This document shows positions 29,259-38,753 of a DNA stretch of 64,000 nucleotides, one piece after another. Within the stretch, counting starts at the first letter, position 1. Every line of letters starts with the position of its first letter. The notes beneath the pieces were generated by a model. It had not been told where the DNA came from. It made no database searches and saw only the letters and a list, made by a program, of their open reading frames with translations. The stretch comes from JBBECJ01 sp963763325 (lineage in GTDB: Bacteria > Chloroflexota > Chloroflexia > Thermomicrobiales > CFX8): NCBI GenBank assembly GCA_963763325.1, contig CAVXOL010000001.1, positions 62,001 through 126,000 of the forward strand, read 5' to 3'. The position numbers and the translations under genes were made by a program.

Positions 29259-29777
29259 TCAGCGGACGGTCGGAGTGTATGCCTCTCCGCCAGCAGTCGA
29301 GTCGGTCGTAACTCCCTGTGGCTGGAGCCTTCCGCGCGCCGATTGCCACGTCCCGGTCGCCGGCACGAGCCGGCTGGCCTTGCCGAGCCCATGCGGCGGC
29401 ATTCCACTGTAGACCGACTCATATTCTCCAGCGCGCACCCGATAGGTCTCATGCCAGATGCCCACATCGCCGCGACTCTTGTTCAGCCGCTTGTTGAACG
29501 CCACCCAGGCGGGCCAGTGCTTGTGATCGCGACTGCGCGCATAGGCTTCGAGGTGGTCGAACGACCGCCAATACTGCACGATCGGCATGCCCCCTTGATG
29601 GCCAAGAAAGCCGGACTCCGGATGCGCGTACAACTCGCGCAGCATGCCCGGCATCGCCAGGAAGACGGGTAGCCACTTGTGCACCTTCCAGGGCTTGTTG
29701 GGACGAAAGCTGATCAGGAACACGACGAAGTCACCGTCAATCTCGGCTGCCATGCGCTCGGCCAGAACCTTCGCCAT
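29259..29777 (-). CDS. DUF4188 domain protein
   Basis: About 172 residues. Family features are FVVFLISFRPNKPWKVHKWLPV, GFLGHQGGMPIVQYWRSFDHLEAYAR, and HWPAWVAFNKRLNKS followed by VGIWHETY. The dimeric alpha-beta barrel fold resembles small monooxygenase-like enzymes, but no function is established. The ATG at 29777 matches family starts. The last ~25 residues are poorly conserved. Confidence 0.85.
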   Translation of the reverse strand: MAKVLAERMAAEIDGDFVVFLISFRPNKPWKVHKWLPVFLAMPGMLRELYAHPESGFLGHQGGMPIVQYWRSFDHLEAYARSRDHKHWPAWVAFNKRLNKSRGDVGIWHETYRVRAGEYESVYSGMPPHGLGKASRLVPATGTWQSARGRLQPQGVTTDSTAGGEAYTPTVR

Positions 29778-29914
29778 CAGAGCACTCCGTTCATGCCAAC
29801 GCTGTTCGTCGATTGGATGATCGCAGCCTACGGACTCAAACACGGGATGGCAAGCGTGCCATTTCGCACTGCTGCTGCACCACACGCATGATTCCCCGTC
29901 TGGAGAAGAGTCAA

Positions 29915-30568
29915 TCATCCATGTTGCCCAGCAATCCAGGCACGTACCGCCAGCACCCGCCGGTGGTCGTCAGGCTCAGGGAGCAGGTCGAGCTTGGAGA
30001 AGATGCTGGCGATGTGAGTCTCGACCGTCTTCTCGGTCACACTCAGCTGGCGGGCAACCGCCCGGTTCGACCTCCCCTCGGCCATCAGCGAGAGGACGTC
30101 GCGCTCCCGTTCGGTCAGTTCGGCCAGACGGTTGCGGATCGCTTGCCTGCCGAGGAAGTGCGCGACGATGTCCGGGTCGAGCACTGTCCCACCGCCACCG
30201 ACGCGCTCGATCGCATCAACGAGTGTCTCGACATCGACGACACGGTCCTTCAGCAGGTAGCCAAAGCCGGTTGGATGGGTGCGAGCCAGTTCCAGAGCGA
30301 AGCGGCTCTCGATCGACTGAGAGAGCAGCAGGATCCCCAGCCGTGGCCAGGCAGCACGCAGCCGGGTCGCCGTCTCTGCGCCCTCATGCGTGTAGCTCGG
30401 TGGCATCCGAATGTCGATGATCGCGACATCCGGCTGCTGGCCGGCGACGGCCGCCTCAAGGGCTGGACCATCCGCAACAGCGCTGGCGACATCGATACCT
30501 GCCTCGATCATCAACCGCACGAGGCCCTCACGCAGCAGGACTGAGTCGTCGGCAATCACAACACGCAT
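29915..30568 (-). CDS. NarL/LuxR-type response regulator
   Basis: 217 residues. The receiver domain carries the acidic pair in VVIADDS, the phospho-acceptor aspartate in AIIDIRMPP, and a lysine in YLLKDRV. The C-terminal GerE/LuxR HTH begins at LTERERDVLSLMAEGRSN and contains KTVETHIASIF. It overlaps the 3' end of the histidine kinase gene by 13 bases, so they form one two-component operon. Probable targets include the divergently transcribed membrane protein gene at 32713. Confidence 0.92.
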   Translation of the reverse strand: MRVVIADDSVLLREGLVRLMIEAGIDVASAVADGPALEAAVAGQQPDVAIIDIRMPPSYTHEGAETATRLRAAWPRLGILLLSQSIESRFALELARTHPTGFGYLLKDRVVDVETLVDAIERVGGGGTVLDPDIVAHFLGRQAIRNRLAELTERERDVLSLMAEGRSNRAVARQLSVTEKTVETHIASIFSKLDLLPEPDDHRRVLAVRAWIAGQHG

Positions 30569-32562
30569 GGCAGCTCGGCGATCACGATCGTGCCATGCCC
30601 GAGCCGCGGCTGAACCGTCAGTCTCCCACCGGCGACCTCAGCCCGGTCAGCGATGCCGCGCAGTCCGCTACCGGTTGGATCGGCCCCGCCAACGCCGTCG
30701 TCTTCGATCACCAGCCGCAACAGGCCGTCCGAGCGACAGGCACTGATCGCGACCGAGCGCGGCGCGGCGTGCTTGACGGCGTTGGCGACGGCTTCACAGG
30801 CAATGAACCAGGCCGCCTCCTCGATCGCCGGGGAGAAGCGATCGGCCGTCGTCTCGAGCCGGACCGGCACCGGCGAGCGGGCCGCAAGATCGTCCAGCGC
30901 GGCCGCCAAACCTCCATCAGTGAGCACTGCCGGACGGAGTCCATTGGCGAGCGCGCGCAGGTCACGGACGGCTGCCTGCAATTCATCGACAGCGGTCGCA
31001 ATCGTCACCCGCATCCGTTCAGGATCGCCGCTCATCTCAACCGCCCGCAACTGCATCGCGAGACCCAGCAGTTGCTGCTGGGCGCCGTCGTGCAGGTCGC
31101 GCTCGATTCTATGACGCTCGGCCTGCTGCGCTTCGACGATGCGTGACCGCGACTCGCGCACCTCGACCAGCTGCAGCCGAATCGCTGCGCGCAGGCGAGC
31201 GTTCTCTAACTCAGCAAGCACCTCGGAGGTGGCTGCTTCGACCGTCGGTCGATCAACAGCCGAGCCGTCGAAGTTGACGACACCGACGACCTCCTCCCCG
31301 CGTTTCACCGTGACACCGTCTGACGCTGGCGAGATCGGCAAGCCGTCCTCACTCACCCAGACGTCACGCTCACCGATCCAGTAGGCGACGCTGAGCGAAG
31401 GGTCGCCGATCGCCGTCCGCAACGCCTGCTCGACCGTCATGCTGGGCGTCGGCTCACGCGTGAAGGCACGCAGCCTGGCGAGCGTCTCGAAGCGGCGACG
31501 GTTGAAGCGACGATCCAGCGCGTCCTGAATCCAGCGCCGCAATGGTCCGACGACGCTCACTGCCGCCAGCGTCGCAATCGCCACCGGAATCGCCGAATCG
31601 CTGGCGCGGCCAATCGATTGTCCGACGAAGATGACGACCACGACATAGGTGCCGATCACCGCCGCTGAAAGGACGACCCAGGTAACCGCCCGGCTGACGA
31701 GCCGGTCGATGTCGTAGAGGTGGTGCTGCTCGATGGCCAGCCAAACAGCCAGCGGAATGATCGCGACGAAGCAGAACGCCAACACCTGCAGGAGCAGCAG
31801 GCTGCCCTCCAGGATCGCCACGGCCGAGGCCGCAAACACGAACAGTACGAATGGAATCGTCGCCATCCCGAGCCAGCGTAGTTGTAGCCGCTCCTCCGCT
31901 CGCGCCGCTCGAAACCGCCCGATAATCGCGACGGCGCCAGCGAGAATCCCGAGGTGTACGGCGATGATCCCTCCCCACCTGATGACGTAGAACACGTCAG
32001 CCCCAAGAGACACCTCCATCGGATTACGGATGATGCCGAGCGATTCATAGTCACCGGTGTATGGACGCACCATGCCGGCAGCGATGCCCGCGACACCCCA
32101 GACCACCGTCGACCAGGCGATGAATCGTGTAATGCGATTCGTGAGCCGACCACTCGGAGTCAGCAGCAGGATCAGCGCGAGTAGCAGCTGCCAGACGAGG
32201 AACGTCGAGGCGCTGATCATCATCACGACGTGCGCGCCGGGCAGCGAGCCAGGCCGGGCGAGCGCCCCGTACCTGGCGTAGCTGTCGACCGGGATGAAGA
32301 TAGAGATCGAGAGCAACAGAAACAGCCAGCCGACCGGATGCTGCGGCCGCCTGAGGACCAGCGCCGATCCAATGATCGTCGTGCTCACGATTGGGATGAG
32401 AAACAGGACGCTGGGGGCAAGCAACAGCTGAAGATCGCTTCGTCCGGCGGCTGCGAGCCGCAGGTCAAACACGATCGTCACGATGGCAGAGACGACCAGG
32501 ACGCCCCATGTCGCGATGACGACAGTCATTGGAAGCTGGGCAAGACGTACGTTGGCGTTCAT
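30556..32562 (-). CDS. Membrane histidine kinase (HisKA_3 type)
   Basis: About 668 residues. Roughly eight to ten N-terminal hydrophobic segments lie between residues 10 and 330. A GAF-like or linker region follows, then the HisKA_3 H-box RHRIERDLHDGAQQQLLGLA, with the histidine of DLHDG as phospho-acceptor. The HATPase_c domain has an N-box CEAVANAVKHA and G-boxes DDGVGG and GSGLRGIADR. The ATG at 32562 is chosen over an upstream in-frame start because it aligns with the first hydrophobic segment. It pairs with the response regulator immediately downstream. Probably senses a membrane or envelope signal. Confidence 0.9.
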   Translation of the reverse strand: MNANVRLAQLPMTVVIATWGVLVVSAIVTIVFDLRLAAAGRSDLQLLLAPSVLFLIPIVSTTIIGSALVLRRPQHPVGWLFLLLSISIFIPVDSYARYGALARPGSLPGAHVVMMISASTFLVWQLLLALILLLTPSGRLTNRITRFIAWSTVVWGVAGIAAGMVRPYTGDYESLGIIRNPMEVSLGADVFYVIRWGGIIAVHLGILAGAVAIIGRFRAARAEERLQLRWLGMATIPFVLFVFAASAVAILEGSLLLLQVLAFCFVAIIPLAVWLAIEQHHLYDIDRLVSRAVTWVVLSAAVIGTYVVVVIFVGQSIGRASDSAIPVAIATLAAVSVVGPLRRWIQDALDRRFNRRRFETLARLRAFTREPTPSMTVEQALRTAIGDPSLSVAYWIGERDVWVSEDGLPISPASDGVTVKRGEEVVGVVNFDGSAVDRPTVEAATSEVLAELENARLRAAIRLQLVEVRESRSRIVEAQQAERHRIERDLHDGAQQQLLGLAMQLRAVEMSGDPERMRVTIATAVDELQAAVRDLRALANGLRPAVLTDGGLAAALDDLAARSPVPVRLETTADRFSPAIEEAAWFIACEAVANAVKHAAPRSVAISACRSDGLLRLVIEDDGVGGADPTGSGLRGIADRAEVAGGRLTVQPRLGHGTIVIAELPCVL

Positions 32563-32712
32563 AGCCACGATTGTCGCACTACCCGTCGCTGTGCGCCTCA
32601 GGGCTATCCCTGACTGGAGAACCAGTACAGCCACCGATGCCAAAGAAAGCGGAGGCGTTCAGACTGCCAACAGCAGTGAACGTCACCGCACGGTATTCGG
32701 AAGGAGACCAAC

Positions 32713-33402
32713 ATGCCACAATCGAATCGTCGCGCCGACATCGTCGGGGCCGTAGCGGGAATCGGGTTCGTCGTCCTCGTGTTTCTGGGGGTCGCAAGCG
32801 TCGATCCCCTACGGGGGGCTTCCGATCAGGAGATGCTGACCTGGTGGGCTGATAGCGGGAATCGCGATAGCTTTATCGTCTCGATGTATCTGCTGCTGGC
32901 GGCGTCTCCGTTGTTCCTGCTGTTCATCGCCAGGCTGCGGACGCGCCTGCAGGCAGCCGACGCGGGTGGCTGGGCCGACATTGCCTTCGCCAGCGGGATC
33001 GTCGCGACGGGCGCACTGAGCCTCTGCGCCATTCTGCGAGGCATCATCCCCGCGTCAGTGCGGTTTGCCGACGAGCCGCTTCCAGGCGTCGACACACTAC
33101 GCTTCGCGACCACCCTTGCCTACGCTTCCTGGATTCCCGTCATCCTCTTCGCAGGCGTATTCGTCGCCGTCGTCTCGGCCCTGGCGCTGACAACCCAAGC
33201 GCTTCCACGCTGGTTCGGATGGCTTGGTGTACCCGTCTCGCTTGGTTGCGCCATCATGCTAGCCGTCCAGGCTGGGCCGATCGCGATCCCGTTGCTCCAC
33301 GTCTGGATATTGGCCGGCAGCGTCCACCTGCTGCGAGCTCCGGTCGGTGCGACAGAGCCGGCGCTCAGCAGTCAACCGGAGATGAAGCCTGCTCAGGCGT
33401 AG
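32713..33402 (+). CDS. Six-segment integral membrane protein (unknown)
   Basis: 229 residues with about six hydrophobic stretches (near 10-27, 55-72, 90-110, 128-152, 160-178, 180-200). An ATG follows aaggaga. The general look is that of DUF4386-like proteins but I cannot confirm the family. It is transcribed divergently from the two-component operon across 150 bases, which makes it the most likely regulon member in view. Confidence 0.7.
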   Translation: MPQSNRRADIVGAVAGIGFVVLVFLGVASVDPLRGASDQEMLTWWADSGNRDSFIVSMYLLLAASPLFLLFIARLRTRLQAADAGGWADIAFASGIVATGALSLCAILRGIIPASVRFADEPLPGVDTLRFATTLAYASWIPVILFAGVFVAVVSALALTTQALPRWFGWLGVPVSLGCAIMLAVQAGPIAIPLLHVWILAGSVHLLRAPVGATEPALSSQPEMKPAQA

Positions 33403-33775
33403 GCCGCAGCTTCGTACCAAACGTCGTCACCCAGGCCACTCGAAAGCGGTTCCTACCGTGCGGACGACATCACGTTGTCCGCACGGCCTCGCGTACGCAT
33501 TGCTCAGCTTCGGCGGTCTACGCCCACTATCTACGCCCAAACGGATAGCGTTCCCTCAGCACCGTCTGTCTATCCTGTTCCCAGCACATCATCCAGTCAG
33601 CGTGTGCACGATCAACAGGATCAGCGGGGAGGCGAGCGTGTCTACAGCCGCGCAATGGCTTGTAGCCGTCTATCCGGCGCATGAGCGAGTCAGTACCATC
33701 CTCGGTACGCTCCGCGATATGCGCTGATGTGCCTCGTACGCCTGCATTGGAGTACCTGCATTGGAGTAAAGGAAG
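33403..33775. other. Intergenic region with a 14-bp tandem duplication
   Basis: No supportable gene. A short frame from 33640 to 33726 (TAAQWLVAVYPAHERV...) has no family match. Just before the next gene, cctgcattggagta occurs twice in tandem (33741-33754, 33755-33768), immediately upstream of its aaaggaag ribosome binding site. Confidence 0.6.
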
Positions 33776-34759
33776 ATGCGGTTTGCAGCCACCAATGACC
33801 TGGCGCACCTGCGTCGGTCAGTGTTCTTTGAGGGTCCGGACGTCGCGCAGAAGCTGAGCCGCTTCTGGATCCTGCTCGTCCTGGCGGCGATCATCGCGGC
33901 AGCCGGTGTCGTCGGGGATTCGACAGCCACCGTCATCGGCGCAATGATCGTCGCGCCACTGATGACGCCCATCCTCGGCACGATGCTGGCCATCGTCCTA
34001 GCCGATCGTGACAACCTGGTTCGCTCGCTCGTACTCGTCATAGGCGGGGCTTTGACCGCAATTGCGATAGGGTATCTGATCGGCATCACCGCCATCAACC
34101 CGATCGTCGCCGAGGTGAACTCACAGGTCGCAGGTCGCGTCACCCCGCGTTTGATTGACCTCCTGGCAGCACTGGCAACCGGTGTCGTCGGTTCGATCGC
34201 ACTCGTCCGGTCGGACATCTCCGATACGTTGCCTGGTGTTGCCATCGCCATCTCGCTCGTCCCACCGCTGTCCGTTGTCGGCCTCACGATGGAGTCCGGC
34301 GCCTATGACCAGTCACTGGGCGCGCTGCTACTGTTTCTCACGAACGTGACCGCGATCCTCGCGAGCGGCACGATCGTTATGGCGCTCTTCGGCGTGTATC
34401 GCATGGCCGCGCCTCTGCCGGGCAGCGAAACTCGCACCATCAATCGGCGCCGGGCAATCATCCTCATCAGCATCATGGCCGCGATCATCATCGTCCCGCT
34501 CACGACGTCGACGATCACGATCGCCAACCAGACCCTGGAGGAACGGAAGGCACGTGAGGCAGCAGAAGCGTTTGGAGATACTGTCGGATGGGATGTCACC
34601 GATGTGTCGACGCTCCAGGACCTGACCGTCATCAAGATAGAAGGGCCACTTCCGATGCCAGATGCCGATGCGCTGCGCGCTGAGCTCGAATCTCGCGGCG
34701 TCGACCCGTCCCGCGTCCGTGTCGTCCTCGTTCCGATCTCCGTGATCGAGTACGAGTAG
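33776..34759 (+). CDS. DUF389 (TIGR00341-like) membrane protein
   Basis: 327 residues. The family signature is visible at STATVIGAMIVAPLMTPILG (about residues 48-67), RLIDLLAALATGVVGSIAL and GVAIAISLVPPLSVVGL. Six to seven membrane segments precede a ~90-residue soluble C-terminal domain. The function is unknown. Preceded by aaaggaag at good spacing. Confidence 0.9.
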   Translation: MRFAATNDLAHLRRSVFFEGPDVAQKLSRFWILLVLAAIIAAAGVVGDSTATVIGAMIVAPLMTPILGTMLAIVLADRDNLVRSLVLVIGGALTAIAIGYLIGITAINPIVAEVNSQVAGRVTPRLIDLLAALATGVVGSIALVRSDISDTLPGVAIAISLVPPLSVVGLTMESGAYDQSLGALLLFLTNVTAILASGTIVMALFGVYRMAAPLPGSETRTINRRRAIILISIMAAIIIVPLTTSTITIANQTLEERKAREAAEAFGDTVGWDVTDVSTLQDLTVIKIEGPLPMPDADALRAELESRGVDPSRVRVVLVPISVIEYE

Positions 34760-34801
34760 CGTTTACAGGCAATCCGAACCTGGAGGCAAGCCGATACGGT
34801 G

Positions 34802-34831
34802 TTGTGACCCACTCACAGCCGGTGTTATCCT
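34802..34831 (+). promoter_or_regulatory. Candidate sigma-70-type promoter of gcvPB
   Basis: TTGTGA (34802-34807), an 18-base spacer, and TATCCT (34826-34831), 100 bases before the gcvPB ATG. It is weakly supported by sequence alone. No glycine riboswitch is visible in this leader. Confidence 0.35.
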
Positions 34832-34930
34832 CATCTGCGGCGCGCACCCTATAGGTATCGGGCGCGTCGGAGCACGCAATCCAGCCAGAATGGCCGTGGC
34901 CGGATGCCAACAGGGGATGGGAACGGGAAC

Positions 34931-36413
34931 ATGGCAGTCGAGCCGTTGATCTATGAGCTTTCCAAGCCGGGCCGGCACGGGACGACGGTGCCGGAAGTCG
35001 ATGTTCCGCAGGTCGAGATTCCGGCCGCGCTCTGTCGCGATGAACTGGGCTTGCCCGAAGTCTCCGAGATCGATGTCATCCGCCACTACACGCGGATGTC
35101 GCAGAAGAACCACGCGATCGACATCAACTTCTACCCGCTCGGCTCCTGCACGATGAAGTACAACTCGAAGATCAACGAGCTGGTCGCTCGGATGCCGGGC
35201 TTCGCCCACATCCATCCGCTCCAGGACGAGAGCAGCGTCCAGGGCGCGCTCGAGCTGATGTACGAGCTACAGGGCTACCTGGCCGAGATTTCAGGCTTCG
35301 ACGCCGTCACCCTCCAGCCGGCTGCCGGCGCGCACGGCGAGCTGACCGGCGTCCTGATCGCCCGTTCCTACCATATGGAGCGCGGCGACACGGCACGTGA
35401 CACCGTCCTCGTTCCGGACTCAGCCCACGGCACCAACCCGGCGACAGCGGCGATGGCCGGCTTCAAGGTCGTCACCGTCCCGTCCGACGAGCGCGGCAAC
35501 GTCGATGTTGAGAAGCTGCGCGAGCTGGCCGGGCCGACGACGGCCATGCTGATGATCACGAACCCGAACACGCTCGGCCTCTGGGACGAGCACATCAGGG
35601 AAGTAATCGAGATCGTCCACGGCGCCGGTGGCCTCGTCTACAACGACGGCGCCAACTTCAACGCGATCCTCGGCATCGCCCGCCCCGGCGACCTCGGCGT
35701 CGACATCATGCACTACAACCTGCACAAGACGTTCTCGACCCCACACGGCGGCGGCGGCCCCGGCGCCGGCCCGGTCGGTGTCCGTGCCGACCTGGCCAAG
35801 TTTCTGCCGGACCCGGTCATCGTCCGCCGCGACGGTGGAGGCAACGTGACCTACGGCATCGAGTCGCCATCAGAGTCGGTCGGCAAGGTGCACTCGTTCT
35901 TCGGCAACTTCGGCATGCACGTCCGCGCCTACTGTTACATCCGCATGCACGGCGCGGTCGGCTTGCGCCAGATCAGCGAGGACGCCGTCCTGGCCGCCAA
36001 TTACCTGCAGGCCAACCTCAAGGGCCGCTACGACCTGCCCTACGACCGCACCTGCATGCACGAGTTCGTCCTCTCGGCCCGGCGCCAGAAGGCGAAGAAC
36101 GGTGTCCGCACGCTCGACATCGCCAAGCGGCTGCTCGACTTCGGCGTCCACCCGCCGACGACCTACTTCCCGCTGATCGTCGAAGAGGCGCTGATGATCG
36201 AGCCGACCGAGACCGAGTCGATCGAGACGCTGGACGAGTTCATCGCGCTCGATGCTCCAGATCGCCGACGAGGCCGACACCCAGCCCGACTTCGTCAAGG
36301 CCGCCCCACACACGACTGAGTACAAGCGCCTCGACGACGTCGCCGCCAACCGCAACCTCAACCTGCGCTGGACCGCCGAGAACAGCGCCCCGGAGCGCCT
36401 CGCAGCAGACTAA
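34931..36413 (+). CDS. gcvPB: Glycine dehydrogenase (P-protein) subunit 2, C-terminal frameshift
   Basis: GcvPB with GcvPA decarboxylates glycine on PLP in the glycine cleavage system. Visible motifs are PLGSCTMKYN, LQPAAGAHGE, PDSAHGTNPATA, YNDGANFNA, the PLP-lysine region MHYNLHKTFSTPHGGGGPG, and FGNFGMHVRAYCYIR. The frame as written leaves the family at 'DEFIAL' (about 36250). Shifting by one base restores QIADEADTQPDFVKAAPHTT and ends at a TAA at 36411-36413. The ATG at 34931 fits homologue starts. gcvPA, gcvH and gcvT are not in the window, which is unusual because they normally lie together. Confidence 0.92.
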
Positions 36414-36430
36414 GCAGCCACTGTTCGACG

Positions 36431-36467
36431 AAACGCGCCCGAGCCGTCGATAGGCTCGGGCGCGTTT
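36431..36467 (+). terminator. Rho-independent-type terminator after gcvPB
   Basis: Perfect 15-bp stem (36431-36445 with 36453-36467), 7-base loop, ending in ttt followed by cattt. It is placed 18 bases after the restored gcvPB stop, which supports the frameshift reading. Confidence 0.85.
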
Positions 36468-36631
36468 CATTTGCCTTCACACTTGAACCCGACGGGAGGC
36501 AGAGCCAGAGACAGGCGAACTTCTCGCTACGTACCCGATGGCCCCGGCTCCGCATCGCGATCTTGTCACATCTCACGCACCGGTCGTGTCTATATAGCAG
36601 GAAGACGTCGACCCTGGAGCGGAGGACGGAC

Positions 36632-36904
36632 ATGCAGGAACACGCAGATGCCACACACAACGGAATCTGCGCCCGACCGGCTTCCGGCTCCGCCTTCCTG
36701 GCCGGCCACATCGTCACCATGACGATCCCGACGCTGGCGATGGGCAGCAGGTTGTTGGCGATTGGGGACGACTGGACGGAACTCCGCAACGCCAGCGAGG
36801 ACGATCACGAGCGTCAGGATGGCGGATTATTGTCTGCTGAAGTTCATCCCGATGAACCGATCGGGGGGCGTCGACCGCGATCCACACCCCCGTCACGGCG
36901 GTGA
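36632..36904 (+). CDS. Small hypothetical protein, paralogue A
   Basis: 90 residues with ggaggacgg just before the ATG at 36632. Its core (ARPASGSAFLAGHIVTMTIP, then LAMGSRLLAIGDDWTEL) is clearly related to the protein at 41359 (ARPADGSALRAGNVVTVTVP, LTMGDGLLAIGQQWSEL). Small beta-rich protein, no signal peptide. Function unknown. The C-terminal third differs and could be affected by an indel. Confidence 0.6.
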   Translation: MQEHADATHNGICARPASGSAFLAGHIVTMTIPTLAMGSRLLAIGDDWTELRNASEDDHERQDGGLLSAEVHPDEPIGGRRPRSTPPSRR

Positions 36905-36994
36905 AGACGAGGACGTGAGTTGCTCGGTGATGCCCGTAGCTACCCCGATCCCCAACCCTTCCCTGCCACGACTCTACCACACCGATATTGAGAA

Positions 36995-37468
36995 TCAGTC
37001 ATGCTGGAGACTGTCATCGCGGTCGTCAGTGCGGCATGATACGACTGATCCTGCGACGCGATGCACGTACGCTTCCATCGTGGGGAACTCGCTCACGGAC
37101 CGCTGCCGCAAGTCGACAACCGCTTCCTGTTCCACCTGGGCGATCCGCGACATGGACAACTGGAGCCGCTCCGACACGTGCCGTCGCGACTCTTCCTCAA
37201 CCACTTGATCGTCAACGGTCAATCCCAACCGGAGTGCCAGGACAGTGAAGTGCGTCTCATCCAACCGAGTCAGCAGGCGGCAGAGGTTGACGATTGCTTC
37301 CATCCGATGCACTGCCTTGAGCCGGACGGCTGGATCGTCGAGGATCCGTTGCGCCAGCCGGTCCCAACCAGTCTGCTTGCCGCCCATCGACAAACCGGTC
37401 AGGCGACAAAGATAATCCCACCGAGCCGCAGCACGCCGCTCCAGTGACTCAGTACTGATTGATGTCAT
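36995..37468 (-). CDS. Sigma-70 region-4-like small DNA-binding protein
   Basis: About 157 residues. The segment FTVLALRLGLTVDDQVVEEE followed by VSERLQLSMSRIAQVEQEAV reads like sigma factor region 4 (…LRYGL…; …LGLSRERVRQIE…). There is no recognisable region 2, so it is not a complete ECF sigma factor. It may be an HTH regulator or a sigma fragment. It is encoded convergent to paralogue A and divergent from the pseudopilin operon across about 840 bases. Confidence 0.5.
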   Translation of the reverse strand: MTSISTESLERRAAARWDYLCRLTGLSMGGKQTGWDRLAQRILDDPAVRLKAVHRMEAIVNLCRLLTRLDETHFTVLALRLGLTVDDQVVEEESRRHVSERLQLSMSRIAQVEQEAVVDLRQRSVSEFPTMEAYVHRVAGSVVSCRTDDRDDSLQHD

Positions 37469-37635
37469 ACATAGCACCCTTATACAGACGACGTGTGGCT
37501 GGAATTCAGCATATGGGCAACTGCGTTGTCCGGATAGCCACCCTCTGGTCCTGATCGCAGCAGTTGTTCGACCGAGACAGGTACACGGGATCTAGACGGT
37601 GATGACGCTCCCTCCTTGACCGCGATCGATGACAC

Positions 37636-37734
37636 TGACCAACACGTGACCGCGTTCAGCCCAGGGCGTAACGGGGCACGGTAGCCTTTGGGACGATGCC
37701 CAGTCGTCCCAAGGGCTACTCATTGTGTTGGTCA
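37636..37734. repeat. Nested palindrome, about 99 bp
   Basis: Outer arms tgaccaacac (37636-37645) and gtgttggtca (37725-37734) are perfectly inverted. Inside, 37681-37696 and 37704-37719 form a 16-bp stem with one mismatch and a 7-base loop. No coding potential. MITE-like in size. Confidence 0.65.
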
Positions 37735-38309
37735 ACACGATGACGACATGCCTTGCCATAACGGTACAACGAGCGATTGGCCATTCGGTTGTGGCCGATG
37801 GGCTCGTTTGACCGTGAAGTGGCGGTGTTGGTCCAGCTACTGCGACGCACCGACCTCAGTGCCTGAGACCGGATCTACCGATAGCATCCGTCCCTGCACG
37901 GCTATGTGCTTTCGTCGCCCATGACCTGGTCCTGGTCGTCATAACCCGACATCGTCCTACGCACATAGTACCTTCTTCTGACGAGTTCCCATGTCGCAGC
38001 ATATCCCGACACAATCCTCCGGGCAGACTGTCAACATCGATCTGCGTCTACCACCATCGGTTTCGGCGCTGACATTCCGCGCCTCGTCAGGCATATATTG
38101 ACGATACATTGCGTTTACGAAGAGGTAAGCCAGCCAGCAACCAGGTACCTTTGTACCGTACTTTCGTCTTGAGTACCTGGCAAATGGCAGTACCTCCTGC
38201 TCTTCCGGGAATAGGTATTCTCTATGTCTAATATGACCCATAAGTCACATATAGGTCCTATATTCGGTACTTCGGTTGGCGCTCAATCACCAGCGATACG
38301 GACGATGTG
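37735..38309. other. AT-richer upstream region of the pseudopilin operon
   Basis: Markedly lower GC than the rest of the window. It contains ccaggtac/gtacctgg inverted words near 38140-38185 and several gtacc repeats. A 94-codon minus-strand frame here lacks family features and is not called. The stretch is best read as regulatory or untranslated DNA. Confidence 0.5.
38249..38263. promoter_or_regulatory. Perfect operator-like palindrome upstream of the pseudopilin genes
   Basis: atatagg-t-cctatat is a perfect 7+7 inverted repeat around one base, 47 bases before the first pseudopilin ATG. Symmetry and position suggest a regulator site; the protein is unknown. Confidence 0.4.
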
Positions 38310-38753
38310 ATGCAGAACACAATCCTGGCACGACTGAGAGACCGATTCAGAGAGACGGCAGCGAGCGACAACGGCCGCAGGGCTCATTCCGGTCAGGCGC
38401 TCATCGAGTTCGCGCTGGTCGGATTGCTCCTGATGACGTTATCGATGGGGGTGATCGAGTTTGGCCGCGCGTTTTCCGCTTCGATCGCGGTCACCCACGC
38501 ATCGCGTGACGGCGCCCGGCTGGCGATGAACCCCGATGCAACCGATGCCGAGATCATCGCCGCCGCCCAGGCAGCTGCTGATCCGTATGTCCTGACCGAC
38601 GTCGCGGTCAACCGCTCGTACGTCGTCGGAGAAACGTCAACGATCACGGTGACCTATGAGTTCGAGGCCATCGTCCCACTCGTCTCGAACCTGTGGGGTG
38701 GCGGGACGCTCACGATCAGTGAGTCAGCCGTATCGAGAGTTGGGTGGCAGTAA
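38310..38753 (+). CDS. TadE-like pseudopilin
   Basis: 147 residues. The TadE signature is the short basic N-terminus followed by SGQALIEFALVGLLLMTLSMGVIEFGRAF, with the conserved G/E of type IV pilin-like signals, then a periplasmic-type domain. TadE-like proteins are minor pseudopilins of the Tad/Flp secretion system. Its stop overlaps the next start (TAATG). No Tad ATPase or prepilin peptidase is visible in the window. Confidence 0.85.
   Translation: MQNTILARLRDRFRETAASDNGRRAHSGQALIEFALVGLLLMTLSMGVIEFGRAFSASIAVTHASRDGARLAMNPDATDAEIIAAAQAAADPYVLTDVAVNRSYVVGETSTITVTYEFEAIVPLVSNLWGGGTLTISESAVSRVGWQ

Noticed and set aside
34760..34930. Glycine riboswitch before gcvPB
   Set aside because: Searched by eye for the paired aptamer core; not found.
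37957..38241. 94-codon minus-strand frame in the AT-richer gap
   Set aside because: No family match, no Shine-Dalgarno, and it lies in a region that looks regulatory.
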